A stretch of 64,000 nucleotides of DNA from Annona cherimola (GCA_030490835.1 CM059972.1:41767452-41831451); one strand, 5' to 3'; positions 10,861 to 24,600 are shown, numbered from the stretch's first letter. The notes: generated by a model not told the origin, from the sequence alone. Program-made: numbers and translations.

Positions 10861-13480
10861 CCAGCAAGGGGAAAGGGAAAAAGGAGAAGACAAAAGAGGA
10901 GAAAAAAAGGAAGAACCAAGAAACTCAAGTTGGATGCAATTCATATAAGTATACCCCATGATTTGAATTCTTTAATCTTAAGTTTTTCACCTCAACTTAT
11001 GAGTCAAGAATTTGATTCATAATGAACCCTTAAAGGATGATTCATGATGCCCTTGATTATGGTATTGAATAAGGTTTGAATGAAAAGAATGAAATCAAGG
11101 GTTCAAGAGGATGAAAATGGAGATTAGGGTTGAAAATGGGTTAATTTACCTAGCTGAAATTTTCTTAAACCCATATATGATGTTGTTGTTTTGATTTGCT
11201 ATCATAATTATATGATGATTCATGATTTAACGGATTATATATGTTGATTTGGGCTTAAGTTATGAATTTTAGAAAGGATGTGAGTTAGGGTTACACATAT
11301 GACCCGATTTCTATGTTTTTATGTTAAAAATGATATATGAATTAGCCCAAACGATTTATAGATGTTATGGAGAGTAAAATACCCCGTGTTTAAGGTATTT
11401 TGAGTGTCCAAAAGGGTTCGAAAGATTAGCCCTAAATCTGATTTTATGGGCATATGTTTGGACACGTCAAAACGGGTCAAATGGATACCCAATATGTGTA
11501 GAGATATTGTTGTTATGCAAGAAAATGAATTTTTGATTTTCAATATGTGTTAATACCCTAAATTTGGGTTAAGAAAAGCATGATTAATTACTGAAATTTA
11601 TAGATCAGAAAATTATTTTGATTTAAGTATCAAAATAGGCGTTGAAAGGATGAAAAACGGGTCCCAAAGTTGCTGTTTTGGAACCCTATGATGAATGAAT
11701 TAAAATTCTAAAATTAAAATCTAAATTATATGTTAATTAAGGAGTTTAATCATGTTGAAAGAAGAGACAAGTTGCTGTGTTGAAAGATTTTAAGAAACAC
11801 ATGATTTATGTGTTGTGAAATGAACATGTATGGAGAGATAGGCATGAGAAAATGGTAAATGATTTAAGTGAATTTTTAAAAATGAAAAAATGCATGAAAA
11901 AGTGATGAAATACATGAATTATGTTACTATTTTAGTAAATAATGATAATCTCAAATTTTGAAATTAATATATGATGTCTAAGTTATTAACTGAATGCTTA
12001 AAATGAGCACCAATGTGTGAAAAGTGAAAAATATGTTAAAAATGATAAATGTAGGTAATAAACCTCCAAATAATAATTTAATGAATGATTATTAAATGTA
12101 TGCAAGTTTACCCTACATAAGGGTATTAAAAATGAATGAATGAATAATGTAATGTATAGGCTATGATAGGTATAAACACTCGACTTGAGAGATAAGTGGG
12201 TTAAACTAATATAATATTAATCCAAATGGAGTTATGTAGGATTGAAAAACCCTAAGGAATATAAGCATTTGAAGTGATGTGAATAAATGAAATGTTATTT
12301 TTATTTATCTAGCCAAAGGCAAGGAAAAGAATGGAAGAAAGGGATTAAGGTGATCTCAGGTAAGCAAGCGAACTTTCCAAATCATTTATTTCTCCCTATG
12401 TGTTGAAATGATTTAAGATGTAACATCAATGCTTTTAGAAATGTTTTATAAGTGGGCAAGCACAAGTTTTGAAAATAACGGTTTTAATGAAAAGTTGTAA
12501 GTTTTGAAAAAGGATGACTTTAATGAAAAGTCTTAAAGTTTGCTTCATGGGAAGCAAGCAACACTTTTTAAGATAAATATTTTATCACAAGTGTTGCCAA
12601 AGATTGGGAATGCTTTATATTAATGGATTGAGAAATTTTCTTATGAGTAAGCAAGTTTTTCATGATGATATTTTCAAAGGATTTTACATTTTATGCCGAT
12701 AGTTTTAAGAAATTTCTTACAAGCAAGCAAATTCTTTATGATGTTGTTTTCAAAAGGACTTTATAAGAAAAAGAAAATTTTACTCATTTTCGCAAAGTAA
12801 TATTAGCAGATAAGTTTTGAGTTTCTTTTATGATGTTTTATGATAAATAACTATATTTATGAAAGAAAAAGAAAAAGTGATTTGATTTATGGAAAAAGAT
12901 TGATTTTTCTATGTCATGATATTTAAATATAAACAATGATTTAGACATAGTCCATATGTTTTGAAACGATATTTGAAAAGTTTTGATTTCCTTTAGATAA
13001 GGAAATATATTGAAAATGTCTTGAAAAATGTTTATACGGATATTGTTAAAATGAGATTTAAGGATGACCAACCAAATAAGTTGATTTCATAAAGTGGTTT
13101 GATTTCGGGTTACTAAAATGACATACAAAAGATTATGCAAGCCCCTCTCTATGTAAAAATGAAAAAATTGATATGTGGACAAGAAGTTGATTTTAGGGTG
13201 GTTCAGAAGGGGATGGTACAATTGCAAAGCCTTTGTAAGCAAAAAGCCCCGAAATAGAAACCAAGAAAAGGCTAAGAAAAATATATGATTTATTCTTGAA
13301 AATTCAAAAGTTTTGAAGTTCTTTTATCATAAGAATTTTTATTATTTTCTCAAACATCTTAAATATTTATCAAAATATTTTATTCAAAATGTTTCTAAAA
13401 GAATTTAAGAAAGGTCATCCAAAAATTAGATTTCAAAGAACAATTTGTTTAAAGTGGGTGCGCTCGCTTTACAAGTTGAC

Positions 13481-13648
13481 ACGGACTGTGGTCTGTGATG
13501 TTCTTTTTCGAAATGATTTTTAAAATACAGACCTCGGTCTGTGATAATTTTCAAGAATGGATGCGGACTGCGGTCTGTGATCCCTGTTTAAAAAAACACG
13601 AGCTGCGGTTTGTGATACTTTAAACCATGCGAACTGCGGTCTGTGATA
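13481..13648. repeat. Five spaced copies of a ~20-bp GACTGCGGTCTGTGAT motif
   Basis: Copies sit near 13481, 13527, 13562, 13598 and 13628, with 30-46 bases between starts. The shared core is ACTGCGGTCTGTGAT with one to three changes. They lie within the long LTR and do not code. Confidence 0.75.
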
Positions 13649-14145
13649 AGGATGTATGGTGCACCAATACAAGGAATATATTGATTGTAGAGCACGGTCG
13701 GAGATGGACCGGGGCCCACTCTACATATGGCCAAGTCGCTAAGGGATGACAGGAGGCTAATGGCGCCTTCCCTGAGATGGGAGAAGGATGAAGGAACAAC
13801 CGTCTGGTTAGCGTGCTGTTAAGGATTCTCTTCCAAAAGGTAGAATGATCACTTGCTAAGTGTCACTACCGAATGGGGAGAAATGCATTTGCTTATGTTT
13901 TGCTTTTGAAAAGCCCAAAGATTGGGACATAAAAACATTTTATGAAAAGCTATCGTAAATGGATTTTTTGAAATGGTTACCCTAAAAATAGGGTGTTTTA
14001 TACAAAAGTGTAAATAACAAGGATGAAAGAAAATGTTTTCTATGCAAATGCTTTTAAGAAAATGATTATGTATTTTATGTCTTGTTTATTATAAATAAGC
14101 CCCAAGATAGGGATTATGAAAAGGATTTATATCAAACTTAGTTTT

Positions 14146-14590
14146 GGACATAAGAATGTCCATTTCTAAAGTGCCTAAATGAAAAGTATTTATGGACATG
14201 AGAATGTCCAATACAAAAGTATTTAAATGAAAAGTGTTTTAGGACATATAAATGTCCATTGCCAAAGAAAGTTATGTCAAAAATATTTTGGGACATCAGA
14301 TGTCCCTTGGCTAAAAGAATTTATGAGAAAAATGTTTTGGAAGTAAAATATCCACTGGCAAAAGATGGTTTTATGTAAATGTCTTGGAACATTAGAAATG
14401 TTCACACAAGACCAAAGAAAATTAATTAAAGAGGGTAAAACATATATGTTTTGCCTTAACAAGCTCAAACGTGGCTTGTAAATGATTTTAAAAATAAATG
14501 TTTATGAAAATATTTTAGGACATATAATTGTCCTCATGAACAAAGGAATTTTTCAACAGTGTTATATGACATATATATGCCCTCAGGTAA
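14146..14590. repeat. Degenerate repeats with GGACAT...ATGTCC palindromes
   Basis: About seven units spaced 50-120 bases apart contain GGACAT, a 3-6 base spacer, and ATGTCC, near 14146, 14193, 14242, 14291, 14385, 14517 and 14567. The first four are clear; the later ones are worn. Each could form a short hairpin. Confidence 0.65.
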
Positions 14591-15136
14591 AAAGTGTTTA
14601 AGATGTTTAAGGAAAATATTTTAAAGGAAGTCTTGCCTCAAAAGATAAAATGCTTACTTACTGAGTTGTCACTCACGTTTTGTTTTCCCAAACCTTAGAC
14701 AGGTACCGGGAAACTCAGGAAGTTGCGAACCAAAGCGTTGAAGGACAAGTACGAGATGATAGGCATGTGGGCTATAATGAATGAAATAGCATGATTAAAG
14801 TTCTGAGGTATGTTGATGTGTATGTGAACTTAATTAGAATTTTAAGTTCTATGTGAACTAATGATTGAATGTATGTATGTATGGAATGTAAATGTCATTG
14901 TAAAAAAACATGATGAGATGTTATGAATGAAATATGAAATTTTATTACAAGTGTATCGTGGCTTGTAAGAAGAATGGTGCGGAATGCAAAGAAATGAATG
15001 ATGATAGATAAGAAAAAAAAATTGGATGAGATCCAATTAAGAACCCGCCGCATGATCAGGGCAACAATCCTGATTTACATTTACCAATTGATAGATCTTG
15101 AGGTAAGGATGTGACGTCTCGGGTTGGGACACCACA

Positions 15137-15720
15137 TCGAGTCATGCACTTGAGTTAACTTGGTTCAACAACTTGACCCAAGTCGCAGGTGGAGTCGATT
15201 TGGGTATGTGACTTCGGTATTCGTTGCAACTTTGACACTTCAAAATCCCCATTGTTATGCTCATGTAGTTCAATTCTCAAGGCTAAATCAACTTGATAAG
15301 GGACTTCACCCAAGTTACATATTGAAGTCGACTTAAGATGCAACTTGGCTTCTTTGGATTCTTCTTTGGTAGCTTGAAGTCTCTTAAGTCACGACTAGAG
15401 TCGAGTTGGGTTGCGACTTGATGTAAGTAGCAAACGGAGTCAACTCAATTGGGACTTCGCCTGCTCAGGCATCTCCATTTTCAACGCTAACTAAAAAATG
15501 GCCCTTGAAATTGAACTCTGAATCGACTTAAGTATTGACTTGACTTAAGTCGATGCCTAAGTTGACTTGACTCTGCGACTTGAACTGTCATACTTAGTTT
15601 TTGAAAAATATAACTTAAATCCATTTCACTGTACATGTTAGTACATTTAAACTCTCAAATTTAGATTGTTAATCATCAAAATATAAATTGTTCTTGATTT
15701 GTTAATTGAGTTTACAACAC
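15137..15720 (-). mobile_element. Relic of a Sirevirus-like copia LTR
   Basis: This stretch repeats half-sites of the motif typical of the copia LTRs further right (AAGTCGACTT, TGCGACTT, GTTGACTT). It ends with TTGTTAATCATCAAAA near 15670, matching the LTR start region of the minus-strand copia copy near 46520. Orientation is therefore minus. The remainder of the LTR and the element are missing. Confidence 0.55.
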
Positions 15721-15846
15721 ATAAATCCAAAAAAATTACATTCATATAAATAAGTTATATGATTTATTAAAATATTTTACACTTATACTGGATGAGTCAA
15801 GGCAGTTGGGACATGATTGACCTACCTTTTAAATTGAAGAGAACGA

Positions 15847-16127
15847 GGGTGTGTTTGGTAACAACAAGAAGTTGTCAAGTAAAAACTTTTCAATCTAAAA
15901 CTTTTCACTCTCCACAACTATCCTATTTTTTAATCATTTCTTCACATTTTTCTATACAACTACCTTACTTTTCAATCATTTCTACACAACTACCAACACA
16001 ACTAACCTATCTATTTCAACTTTATCCTATTTACTCCTCATCATTACCCCTATCATATCACATCATTTGACAACTTCTCATCTTTACAACTTTTCATCAA
16101 AAGTTTTATTCATTCCCAAACACACCC
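15847..16127. mobile_element. MITE, GGGTGTGTTTGG family, copy A
   Basis: A 281-bp element starts GGGTGTGTTTGG and ends CCAAACACACCC in inverted form. It is flanked by a 3-bp direct repeat, cga (15844-15846 and 16128-16130). It is closely similar to copy B and, in opposite orientation, to copies C and D. Confidence 0.8.
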
Positions 16128-16249
16128 CGAGTCTCATATCTTGACTCACTTCACCCCATTAAATCATAATCCCCATCTCAACCCTATGTAAAATTAAGGG
16201 AGGCTAGGGCAAGCCATGAGTCAACACGCCCTTATTTTCATTGGAGCCC

Positions 16250-16600
16250 GATTATATATTATAATCATGATGTATTTTAGGCTAAAATATATTAGTAATT
16301 CATTTTTACAATGAGTTATTTTTTAATTCTTCTATAAATATGTTTTTAAGTGTATTTAATCTATATACAAAGTTTTGTCATTTTAAAATATTTTATATAT
16401 TTTTATTTTTAAAAATCAAGTTTTTTGATAGAAATGCCTTTGAAATTGATGATTTTTAAAAGTAAATATCTAAAATATTCTAAAATGGAAAATTTTGGTA
16501 TATAAGTTGAATATATTTAAAAAAGTTTTATTTATGAAGAAAAAATAAAATAAAATAAATGAAAAATATTTTTTAGTGAGCTATTTGGCGAGTTGTGTTG
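16250..16600. mobile_element. Degenerate foldback element
   Basis: The two halves of this AT-rich stretch are roughly inverted copies around 16420, sharing AAGTGTATTTAATCTATATA-like text with the foldback at 40651-41049. It looks like an old relative of that element. Confidence 0.4.
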
Positions 16601-17840
16601 AGGCTTCACCACTATGGTCAAAACAGGACCAACCGGTTGATTTTACCATTTTCATTTAAGTGTGACACCCTCTTCTCTTTCTTCCGCAACACGATTGAGG
16701 GCCTGAGGCATTGAGCTTCGTTCACCCATCACACACCATAACTTGCAATCAAGCTTCTTCTAGAGTTAACCTTCATCCTCCTCTTCCAGGCTTTAGTGGC
16801 GAGGACGTCTTTTCGTCGTCTACTGTTCTACCTCAGGTCCTCCACAACAACTTCTAGCTGCGAAATCACCATTTCACTTTTCAATTTTCCAAACAAGCTC
16901 TTGAATTCCAGCCACGTCGTAGCCTTCCAGTAGCGAAATTGATGTCATTTGGTTGAGGCAGGTGAAATCGATGTCCCAACTGTACTTGTCCCTGACTGCC
17001 TGTTTCATGATTTCTTCCCTATTTGGAATTTATTGTTAGTTAGTAGCTTTTAACTCATCCTTGTTTGCAATTATTTTCACTTTGTTTTTGACTTAGTTGT
17101 ACTTGTTCTTGACTCCTTTTTTCATCTCAGTTGCAATCATCCTTGTTTGCAATCTTCTTTAGCGGTTGGGCGAATATGTTAATGCAATTTATTGTTCCAA
17201 TTGCCAAGCACGATTGTTTGCTAAAGGCTATTTCTTGTTCATGCTATTAGTTGAATATGTTGGTTGATGCGATTGAAAATGGAAATTATTGCTTGCTTTG
17301 CAAGATTTTTATTGAAGGATGTTAATACTTGCAAACTTATTGCAGGCATATTGGATTATTGATAGCATTCGAGATTGAGATTGTCAATTTTTTGTGCTTG
17401 TCTAATGGTTTAAATTGTGATGTGGTTAGCGGCTTTCTATTATGTACTCTAATTCTTATATAATTTTGTGATTGAATTTTCTATTTTTCCCTTAAAATTC
17501 TTTTTAGTTAATCACATAGCTAAAATTACTTTATGTGTTTCTTTGCAGCTATATAAATTTGCAAAGATTAAATTAAAATAACAACAAGATTCAACGTTGG
17601 AAAAGATATTGCCTACAATTCCAAGGTAAGTACATTTTCTAAATTCTAAAATCATGATTATAATTCCAGTTATTGCATTGTTTTTAGATATAAGCTTTTA
17701 AGTTTTTATCTCATCAATTTATAACAAATCTTACATAAGTTGCTAACACATCGGTTCAATCCGGTTTTCAAAATTGGTTGAACTAGAATCAGTCCTTAAC
17801 CAGTTCATTAATTGATTTGGCTTCGATAACATTGGCTAAT
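16600..17840. mobile_element. Possible non-autonomous TIR element related to the one at 33000-34558
   Basis: Diverged inverted ends rich in CCGGTT/AACCGG (near 16630 and 17755) enclose C/T-rich, transcript-like sequence from about 16670 and AT-rich sequence further in. The layout parallels the better-preserved element in ARP5 intron 9. Boundaries are approximate and no ORF is convincing. Confidence 0.35.
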
Positions 17841-18054
17841 CCATGCCTTTTTTTTCCAAGTAAAACAGTATAGTGAAGAAGAATATATTTGATCCTTTAT
17901 TTGGATGAATAAATTTCAGTGAGCGTTATATAATTTCATTAAATATACTCAAATATTTTTTGAAATTATTTAGTAATGTGAATTTTAGATTAAATGGTGA
18001 CAGGATAATAGATTATTTGATACAACAATGAATCGTTTTCAATAATTAAACAAA

Positions 18055-18345
18055 GGGTGCGTTTGTTTGGGGCAAAAAAATATCAACAAAAACTTTTCAA
18101 TTCAAAACTTTTCACTCTCCATAACTACTCTATTTTTTAATTATTTTTTCACATTTTCCTATACAAACTATCCTACTTTTCAATTATTTCTACACAACTA
18201 CCCATACAACTAACCTATCTATTTTAACTTTATTCTCTTTACTCCTCATCATTACTCCTATTATATCACATCATTTTCCATCAATTTGACAACTTCTACT
18301 TCAAAAACTTTTCATCAAAAGTTTTACCTCTAACCAAACACACCC
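18055..18345. mobile_element. MITE, GGGTGYGTTTGG family, copy B
   Basis: A 291-bp element starts GGGTGCGTTTG and ends AACCAAACACACCC, flanked by the 3-bp repeat aaa (18052-18054, 18346-18348). It lies about 300 bp upstream of the ARP5 start codon, so it may sit in or near the promoter. Confidence 0.8.
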
Positions 18346-18641
18346 AAAGTTTAAAATGGTGTTATAAGCATATGTCATCATTAAATTAAGATAAAAACCA
18401 TTTACAACAAAATGATTTGCATCAGTTGAATTCATTTTATTTGAACGGATTACACTTTTATACTGCATTTTTAAAATCTAGGGCTTATAAGGGAAAGATA
18501 CGACGAAAAATATGGCAATTATGCACGAGTGGTAGTTCTCTGCCTAAACACTTCCCTTCCTACTGGAGTCCCCTTCCTACTGGAGTCTTGTCTGGAGAAC
18601 CCATCTCTTGGTCAGTGAGATAGAATAGAAGAGAGAGCGGA
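18346..18641 (+). promoter_or_regulatory. Proximal upstream region and 5' UTR of ARP5
   Basis: This is the only non-repeat sequence between the nearest MITE and the ARP5 start codon. I see no convincing TATA box, as is common for housekeeping genes. CTTCCTACTGGAGTC occurs twice in tandem at about 18556-18586. A purine-rich GATAGAATAGAAGAGAGAGC leader precedes the ATG. The transcription start is not determinable. Confidence 0.4.
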
Positions 18642-21600
18642 ATGCCTCGCATAATGCGTCCTTTGCGACAATCAGACTACAGTTCTTTTACTCCAGATAC
18701 GCCTATCGTGATCGACAATGGAGGCTCCACATTCAGAATCGGGTACGTATTTCTAAATGGAAAAACAATGAAACCCTTAACCGACCAAGGTTTGATCTCT
18801 CAATCCTATGTATTTTGGTTGCTGTTGTTGATGGGTTTATTGTGACAATCCAGTTGGGCTGGAGAGTCAAATCCCCGCCTCGGCTTCCGCAATGTTGTCC
18901 AAAGACCCCGCCACAAAGCCACTAGTACTCTTCCCTTCCTTATTCCCACACTTCTTTTATTTATTTTTTTTTCAGTTTTTCATCTCTTTTTCCTGTGTTA
19001 TTTCCTAATATTCATTCCATTCATCTCTATTCTCAAAATGGAATGTGAATTCTCTGATAATTTGTAGCAGAAATGAGAATAGCCCTAGAAGTATCACTCT
19101 GTTTAGCTTTAAACAAAATGAATTATTTTGTTTTCACCATGCACATTATTTATAAAATCGTTTTTTTAACTTGGAAGAAAATTAGGTTTTGAAAGGAGTG
19201 ATAGACATATAGTTCAATGGATTCATCTTTGGGTTGGTATCAATTTTATTTGTAAAATTGATACTGTTTACTCACCTTTCTTTTCCTGATGCAAATTATA
19301 ATTATTCTGCTACATTTTTTCACTTAGCATTTGATGCTGTCTTGTCATGGTTGGTTTTATACTTCTGTTTGTGTTTTAGGTGAAACCGTAACCATTGTTG
19401 GTGACCATGACCCATCATTGATGAAATATTTTGATTGCACGCGGTCTTCTCATCGTTCAGCTTTTGACAGCAATGTTGTCTATCAGTTTGAAATAATGGA
19501 ATATGTAAGTAAGATGTCTTCCAGAATGAGTGGGTTCATTATCATATTTTACTGTCATCATTTTCTCCTGCGTATACATGTAAGCTATGTTCCTATCAGC
19601 TTTTGTTTAAGGGGCATTGTGACTATTGTTCCTTTATTTTGTCATTCTTGATTCCAAATTATATACAGCAGTTCAAACTTTATGATTTCTTCTACAGTTT
19701 ACAGTTTTCATTCTTGCTTGCATCATTCGTAACCAAGGATCTTCGCGAAATGATAGGATTAGGCTGGGTAACAATACTTGGGGTATAGGTTTCACGATCA
19801 ACTAACCTACTAAATGAAGAAAGAAAGCACGAATTGGTTAGATTATTGAAAATAATAGAATATGTTTGACACATTATTATTTGCCTTAAACATGAAGGGT
19901 GCAAGTTGATACTTTCAGGCCTTTGCTTTCTTTATTGAAATGGCAACAGCAACCAAGGGCTTTGAATGCTTAGCGGCCTTAGCTATTAAAGACTGTTGCT
20001 CACTTGATTTTTTCAATTGCACTTCTTGTTCGCTATCCAAGACATTGATGCTAACTAAGCTGACTTCTCACCAATGACTTTGGTTCTTTCAAATTAAGAG
20101 AAACCCTTGGGCAGATGAGTCCTTCTTTACATCCAATCAATCTAAACACAGCTTTAGTTCAAGGGATTTAGTCATTACTTTCTTGTGGAACTTCTTCTGT
20201 GTGATGTAGAGTTCATTGCACTTCTGAGGCTTTTAGGCGAATGAAAGATATATATAGTTTTATCAAATGCTCTCAAATTAGTCATCAGCTTTCACTTCCC
20301 TGTTTCTATCCCAATCTCAATCCGTAGTTATGGGCTTCATTCCTTAATCTTATAAACTCAACTAAGGCGACAACATTTCAACAAGAATAGAACTGGAGAC
20401 AAACAGATAAGTTGACCAACATAAAATCCATACTACACTACTGGTGCAGGCATGGGCGCCTCCACCTGAAAAAGGCATCCACTGTGTCAGCTAGCTTCTT
20501 TTTTTTTAGTTAATCTTCTTTTCACTTGTTTTGAATCTGGTCATGAGAATCTGACTTAAGCCACTGCCTCTATCCCTGCAACATTAGTTGCATATGCATC
20601 CAAGATCATATTCACTTGTCCCCTCATCATTTTTGACAGTTTTCCACAAAGAGTAGACATACAGCTTCCTCTCAGCTTTAGTTTCCTAGGGATTAATATT
20701 GTTCGTACCTTCTTTTATCATCCTCAACAGTCAACTCTGAATCATTGCTTTAATATTGAAAAAAAATATGATTCAATATTACAAAAACAAGTTTGTCTAT
20801 TAAAGAGCAGTGTAGGCCTACGTGTTTCTGCCTATAGGCCAAATCAAGTTAAAAGTCATGGCAGACTGTACAAACCAAGCATTTCATGCCAGTAGCTGCA
20901 AGCATTCTTGTGATTATTTTATTAGAGTTTTAACTGGCTATTATCTAAGGTATTGTCATTCTCAATGACTTAGATGCCTGCAGTGTCCAATTTCTGTACA
21001 TAAGAATCATAAATTATAGCTATTATTACTTTTGAGCTGGAAATGAATGAAATAGTTCCATTTTGTTTACAAATAAAATGCTACATCCATAATAACTGTG
21101 ACCACTATTGTATAATACACTTTCTTCTTCTTATCAAAGCCACAATTCCCCCAGTCATATCCTATTTTAGGTGATTGTAGAATGACAACTTTCAAAGTAA
21201 TCTTTCCTTTTTCTAAGACAGATGACTCAGAATCTTAATGAAATAGGATGATCTTTCCTTCAAAAAAACTAGCTTGCTTCCAGATATTTCCTTTACTTTA
21301 CCTTGGTGGCATTTGAGTAATTTAATGCCGAAATTGCATGTTCTTTATGTTAGTATTGTTGGTCTTGTTTAATTAGCTTAACCCAAGAGAGGAGGTGAAT
21401 TGGGTTATTAATTTTTTTTTTTTTTTTTAAATTTAAATGTCAACCCCCTTTTGAATTAATTTCTCATAAATGAAATGCACTGGAAATTAGAGGGCAAGTA
21501 TTGTGTAGATGATGTAGGAAATAATCATATAGACAGAAAGAAACATGTTTTATAGTGGTTCAGGCAATCATTCTACTTCACTCTGCCAAGCATATGCCTT

Positions 21601-24600
21601 TTGTGTCTTGAGTTACATTGTAGAATCATAATACAACTTAGAACTGATGCTTTTTTCTAGATTCCAGCTCTAGAGGGCTTCTTACACAATTAAAGTGGTT
21701 GGTGAGCAACGCTTTGATCAAATTTCAGCTTGCATTAAACACTTGACCTTGGTTCCAACAGCAAGCCAATCAACAAATCATAAACAACTATTCAATAAAA
21801 GAAATCTACACTTTACAAAGTTCTACAACACTTTACAAAGTTCGTGTAGAACTGTGTGGCACAGCAAGCTCTTGAATGTAGCAGAAAGAATGTTCGATGA
21901 AGCTTGAACGGTTGTACTTAAGATCTTGTCTCGAAATATTGAGTGTATAGTTTGTAATGTTTTTTCTAGATTCCAGCTCTAGGAGGCTTCTTACACAAAT
22001 TATAAAGCTATTGATGAGCATCGCTCTGACCATATCTTAGCTTGTATTAAACACTTGGCCTTGGTCTCCAATACCAAGCTAATCAATAAATCATAAACAA
22101 CTATTCAATAAAAGATATCTACACTTTACAAATTTTGTGTAGAACTGTGTGGCGCAGCAAACTCTTGAATGTAGCAGAAAGAATGTTCGATGAAGCTCGA
22201 ACGGTTGTGCTTAAGATCTTGTCTTGAAATATTGAGTATATATACTTTAATCAAGACCATTTAAGTTGAGGTATTTAAAAACTTGAAGGAAATATGGCCA
22301 TTTGGTGGTAGGTGACTGGTAATAAATGCACTAACATTTGAATTTTCCGATCGTTATAGTTTGAAGTTGTGGCTGACATCGACCTAGGATTCGACTTGGG
22401 TTTTGACTTTGGATTTCAGTGTTTTCTGAACTTGGCTCGTTTATTTGAATGCTCTCCAAGTCGCATATAAGGTTGAATTTCGTTGTGATTTCACTCAAGT
22501 TGCATGTTGAGGTCAACTTAGACTTCAATTTTGCTTTCTAGGGAGTTTGGAAACTTTCTTCCTTCAATGTCTACGAAGTCGCATGAGAGGTTGAATTTGA
22601 TTTCAACTTCACTCAAGTTGCATGTTGGGGTCAACTTGGGCTACAACTTTGGAATCCAGTTTGTTCTAAGGACTTGTCTTCGTATTTTTTTTCTCAAGTT
22701 ACAGTCAAGGTTGACCTAGAGTGCAACTTCACCCATGTCACATGTGAGGTCGACTTGGCTGTGCGACTTTGGAATCCGATGTGTTCTAGAGACTTGTCTT
22801 CACCTGTTTTCTTTCTAAAGTTGTAGTTGAGGTTGACTAGGGGTGTGACCTCACTGATTTCACTTTTGCACTTGAAATTTTCTTACAACATACATTAAAG
22901 TCGCTCTTTGGGGTTGACTTAGGTTGCGACCTCACTCAAGTCAATGGTGAGGTCGACTTAAGTTGTGAGCTGACCTGTGTGCACTTTGAATTACTTATAT
23001 ATCTTGGATTCCTCTCGAACCTGAGTTTTTGGATTAGATACTTGCATACACTTAACATAAGACATCTTAGTAGCATTATTTCATTTCAATTGAATTGTTA
23101 ATCATCAAAACCATCATTGATTTGCAATTTATCACAATCGAGTTCACAAATATCATTTAAGTTGATCATTAAGAAATGTCTATGCCTCTATGTTTTCTTT
23201 TATGTGTAATAAAAATAAAGTGTAAAATTTTCTGGTATTTTCTTGAAGATCATGGTTATCCAAACTTCCTGATATGCTCATCTTTGTATTTCTTTTTGAT
23301 TTTTCTGGCATTACAGTTGTTTTTGTCTTTGTAGATTCTTGATTTCGGCTTTGAGCGGATGGGGGCTGATGGTTTGCAGGTACTTTAACATCTTACTGCA
23401 TTTTTCATTTGATTCATTGTCTGACAGATTTAACATGATTAAGGCCCTTCCTTTTGTTACACTTTTTCTACTGTCATTTATACATGCATAATAGTTCTCA
23501 GAGTCTCAATGATTTCTCTCCAAAATGTATCCTAGGGAAATACCTGTTGCCATTTAGTGGGGTCGATGGAAGCTTCATTTAAGTATTTCCCTATTGAAAA
23601 TTCGTTTCAGGAGTCTACTGCTAAGCTTTTGACAAAATGGCTTATCAAAAACTTGGTGAGATAATAAATTGGTTTTCAAGAAAGTAATCGACCATTAAAT
23701 TGCCTGCTCATACGTATTCTTATATGTATTCACATGCATTAAACTGCCCTCTCATCCATATTCTTATATGCATTCACATGCATGCATGACTGGATTTGCT
23801 GATTTTCTTTTTGATTGATTCGTTAATAAGAACATTTGTTAGGAAACAAAAGTGCCATATTCTAGCCCTGATGAGGGGCTTACATTTATTTGCTTTTCAA
23901 ATATATTTTATGCAGAACAGGTGGACCATCCAATATTGATTACAGAGTGTGTCTGCAACCCGGTCCAATCTCGCATTAAAATGGCTGAACTTCTGTTTGA
24001 AACATATGGCGTATCATCAGTGGGTAGGTTGTATCTTAAGCTTTAATTAGTGTTATACTGTAACATCCCAACCCGAATTCAATATGAAGTATTCTATATT
24101 AGTGAGCCACTAGATTCTGCTGGCACATAGAGAGCCTGTGTGGTTTGGTCTCTTTGGGCTAGCTTTTCAACCCGAAAGGTGTGTCTGCATCACTTTGTTG
24201 AGGTTCATACTTGAACCCTCAACCTCGACCAGATTCCGCTAGCACACAAAGCTCAAACAGTTTGGTCTTGGGTCAGCTGACCTAAAGGAGAAAAACATAC
24301 ATTTTTTGCAAGCTAATTGAATGAGTATGCCCAAAGCAAATGATACTTCGTATTGGGCTGGGTGTTACGTATCCTTTGATTTTGCAAACTTCAAAATTTC
24401 TCATGTGGTTTAGCTTGGGCTTGCAGCTTTTGGTGTTGATGCAGCATTCAGCTACAAGTACAATCAAAAGACTGGGTTGTGCTACAATGATGGGCTTGCT
24501 ATATGTGCAGGATTTACGACCAGCCACGTCATTCCAGTGAGTTGTCTTTGTGTGTGCATTTTTGTCTGCAACTACACTTCTCATTTTATTTTTCCTGCAG

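Larger units (their letters stand above)
10861..15136 (-). mobile_element. Diverged long Ty3-type LTR with internal tandem repeats
   Basis: The minus strand starts TGTGGTGTCCCAACCCGAGA at 15136 and follows the same order of landmarks as the copy starting at 10860: the GCAACAATCCTGAT segment, the CCCATCTCAGGGAAGG box near 13770, and a GAAACACATGA-type segment near 11800. Landmark spacing is roughly doubled, partly by two tandem-repeat tracts. The LTR starting at 10860 seems to be inserted in it, so its own 3' end is beyond 10861 and lost. No ORF of note. The assignment rests on shared landmarks read by eye. Confidence 0.5.

Noticed and set aside
13481..14590. CRISPR-like array because of spaced short repeats
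   Set aside because: The repeats are degenerate, spacing is uneven, and they sit in a plant LTR with no cas genes.
18642..18845. A 67-codon ORF starting at the ARP5 ATG as a separate small protein
   Set aside because: After 34 codons it runs into intron 1 (donor GTACGT at 18743). The spliced frame continues in exon 2 and matches ARP5.
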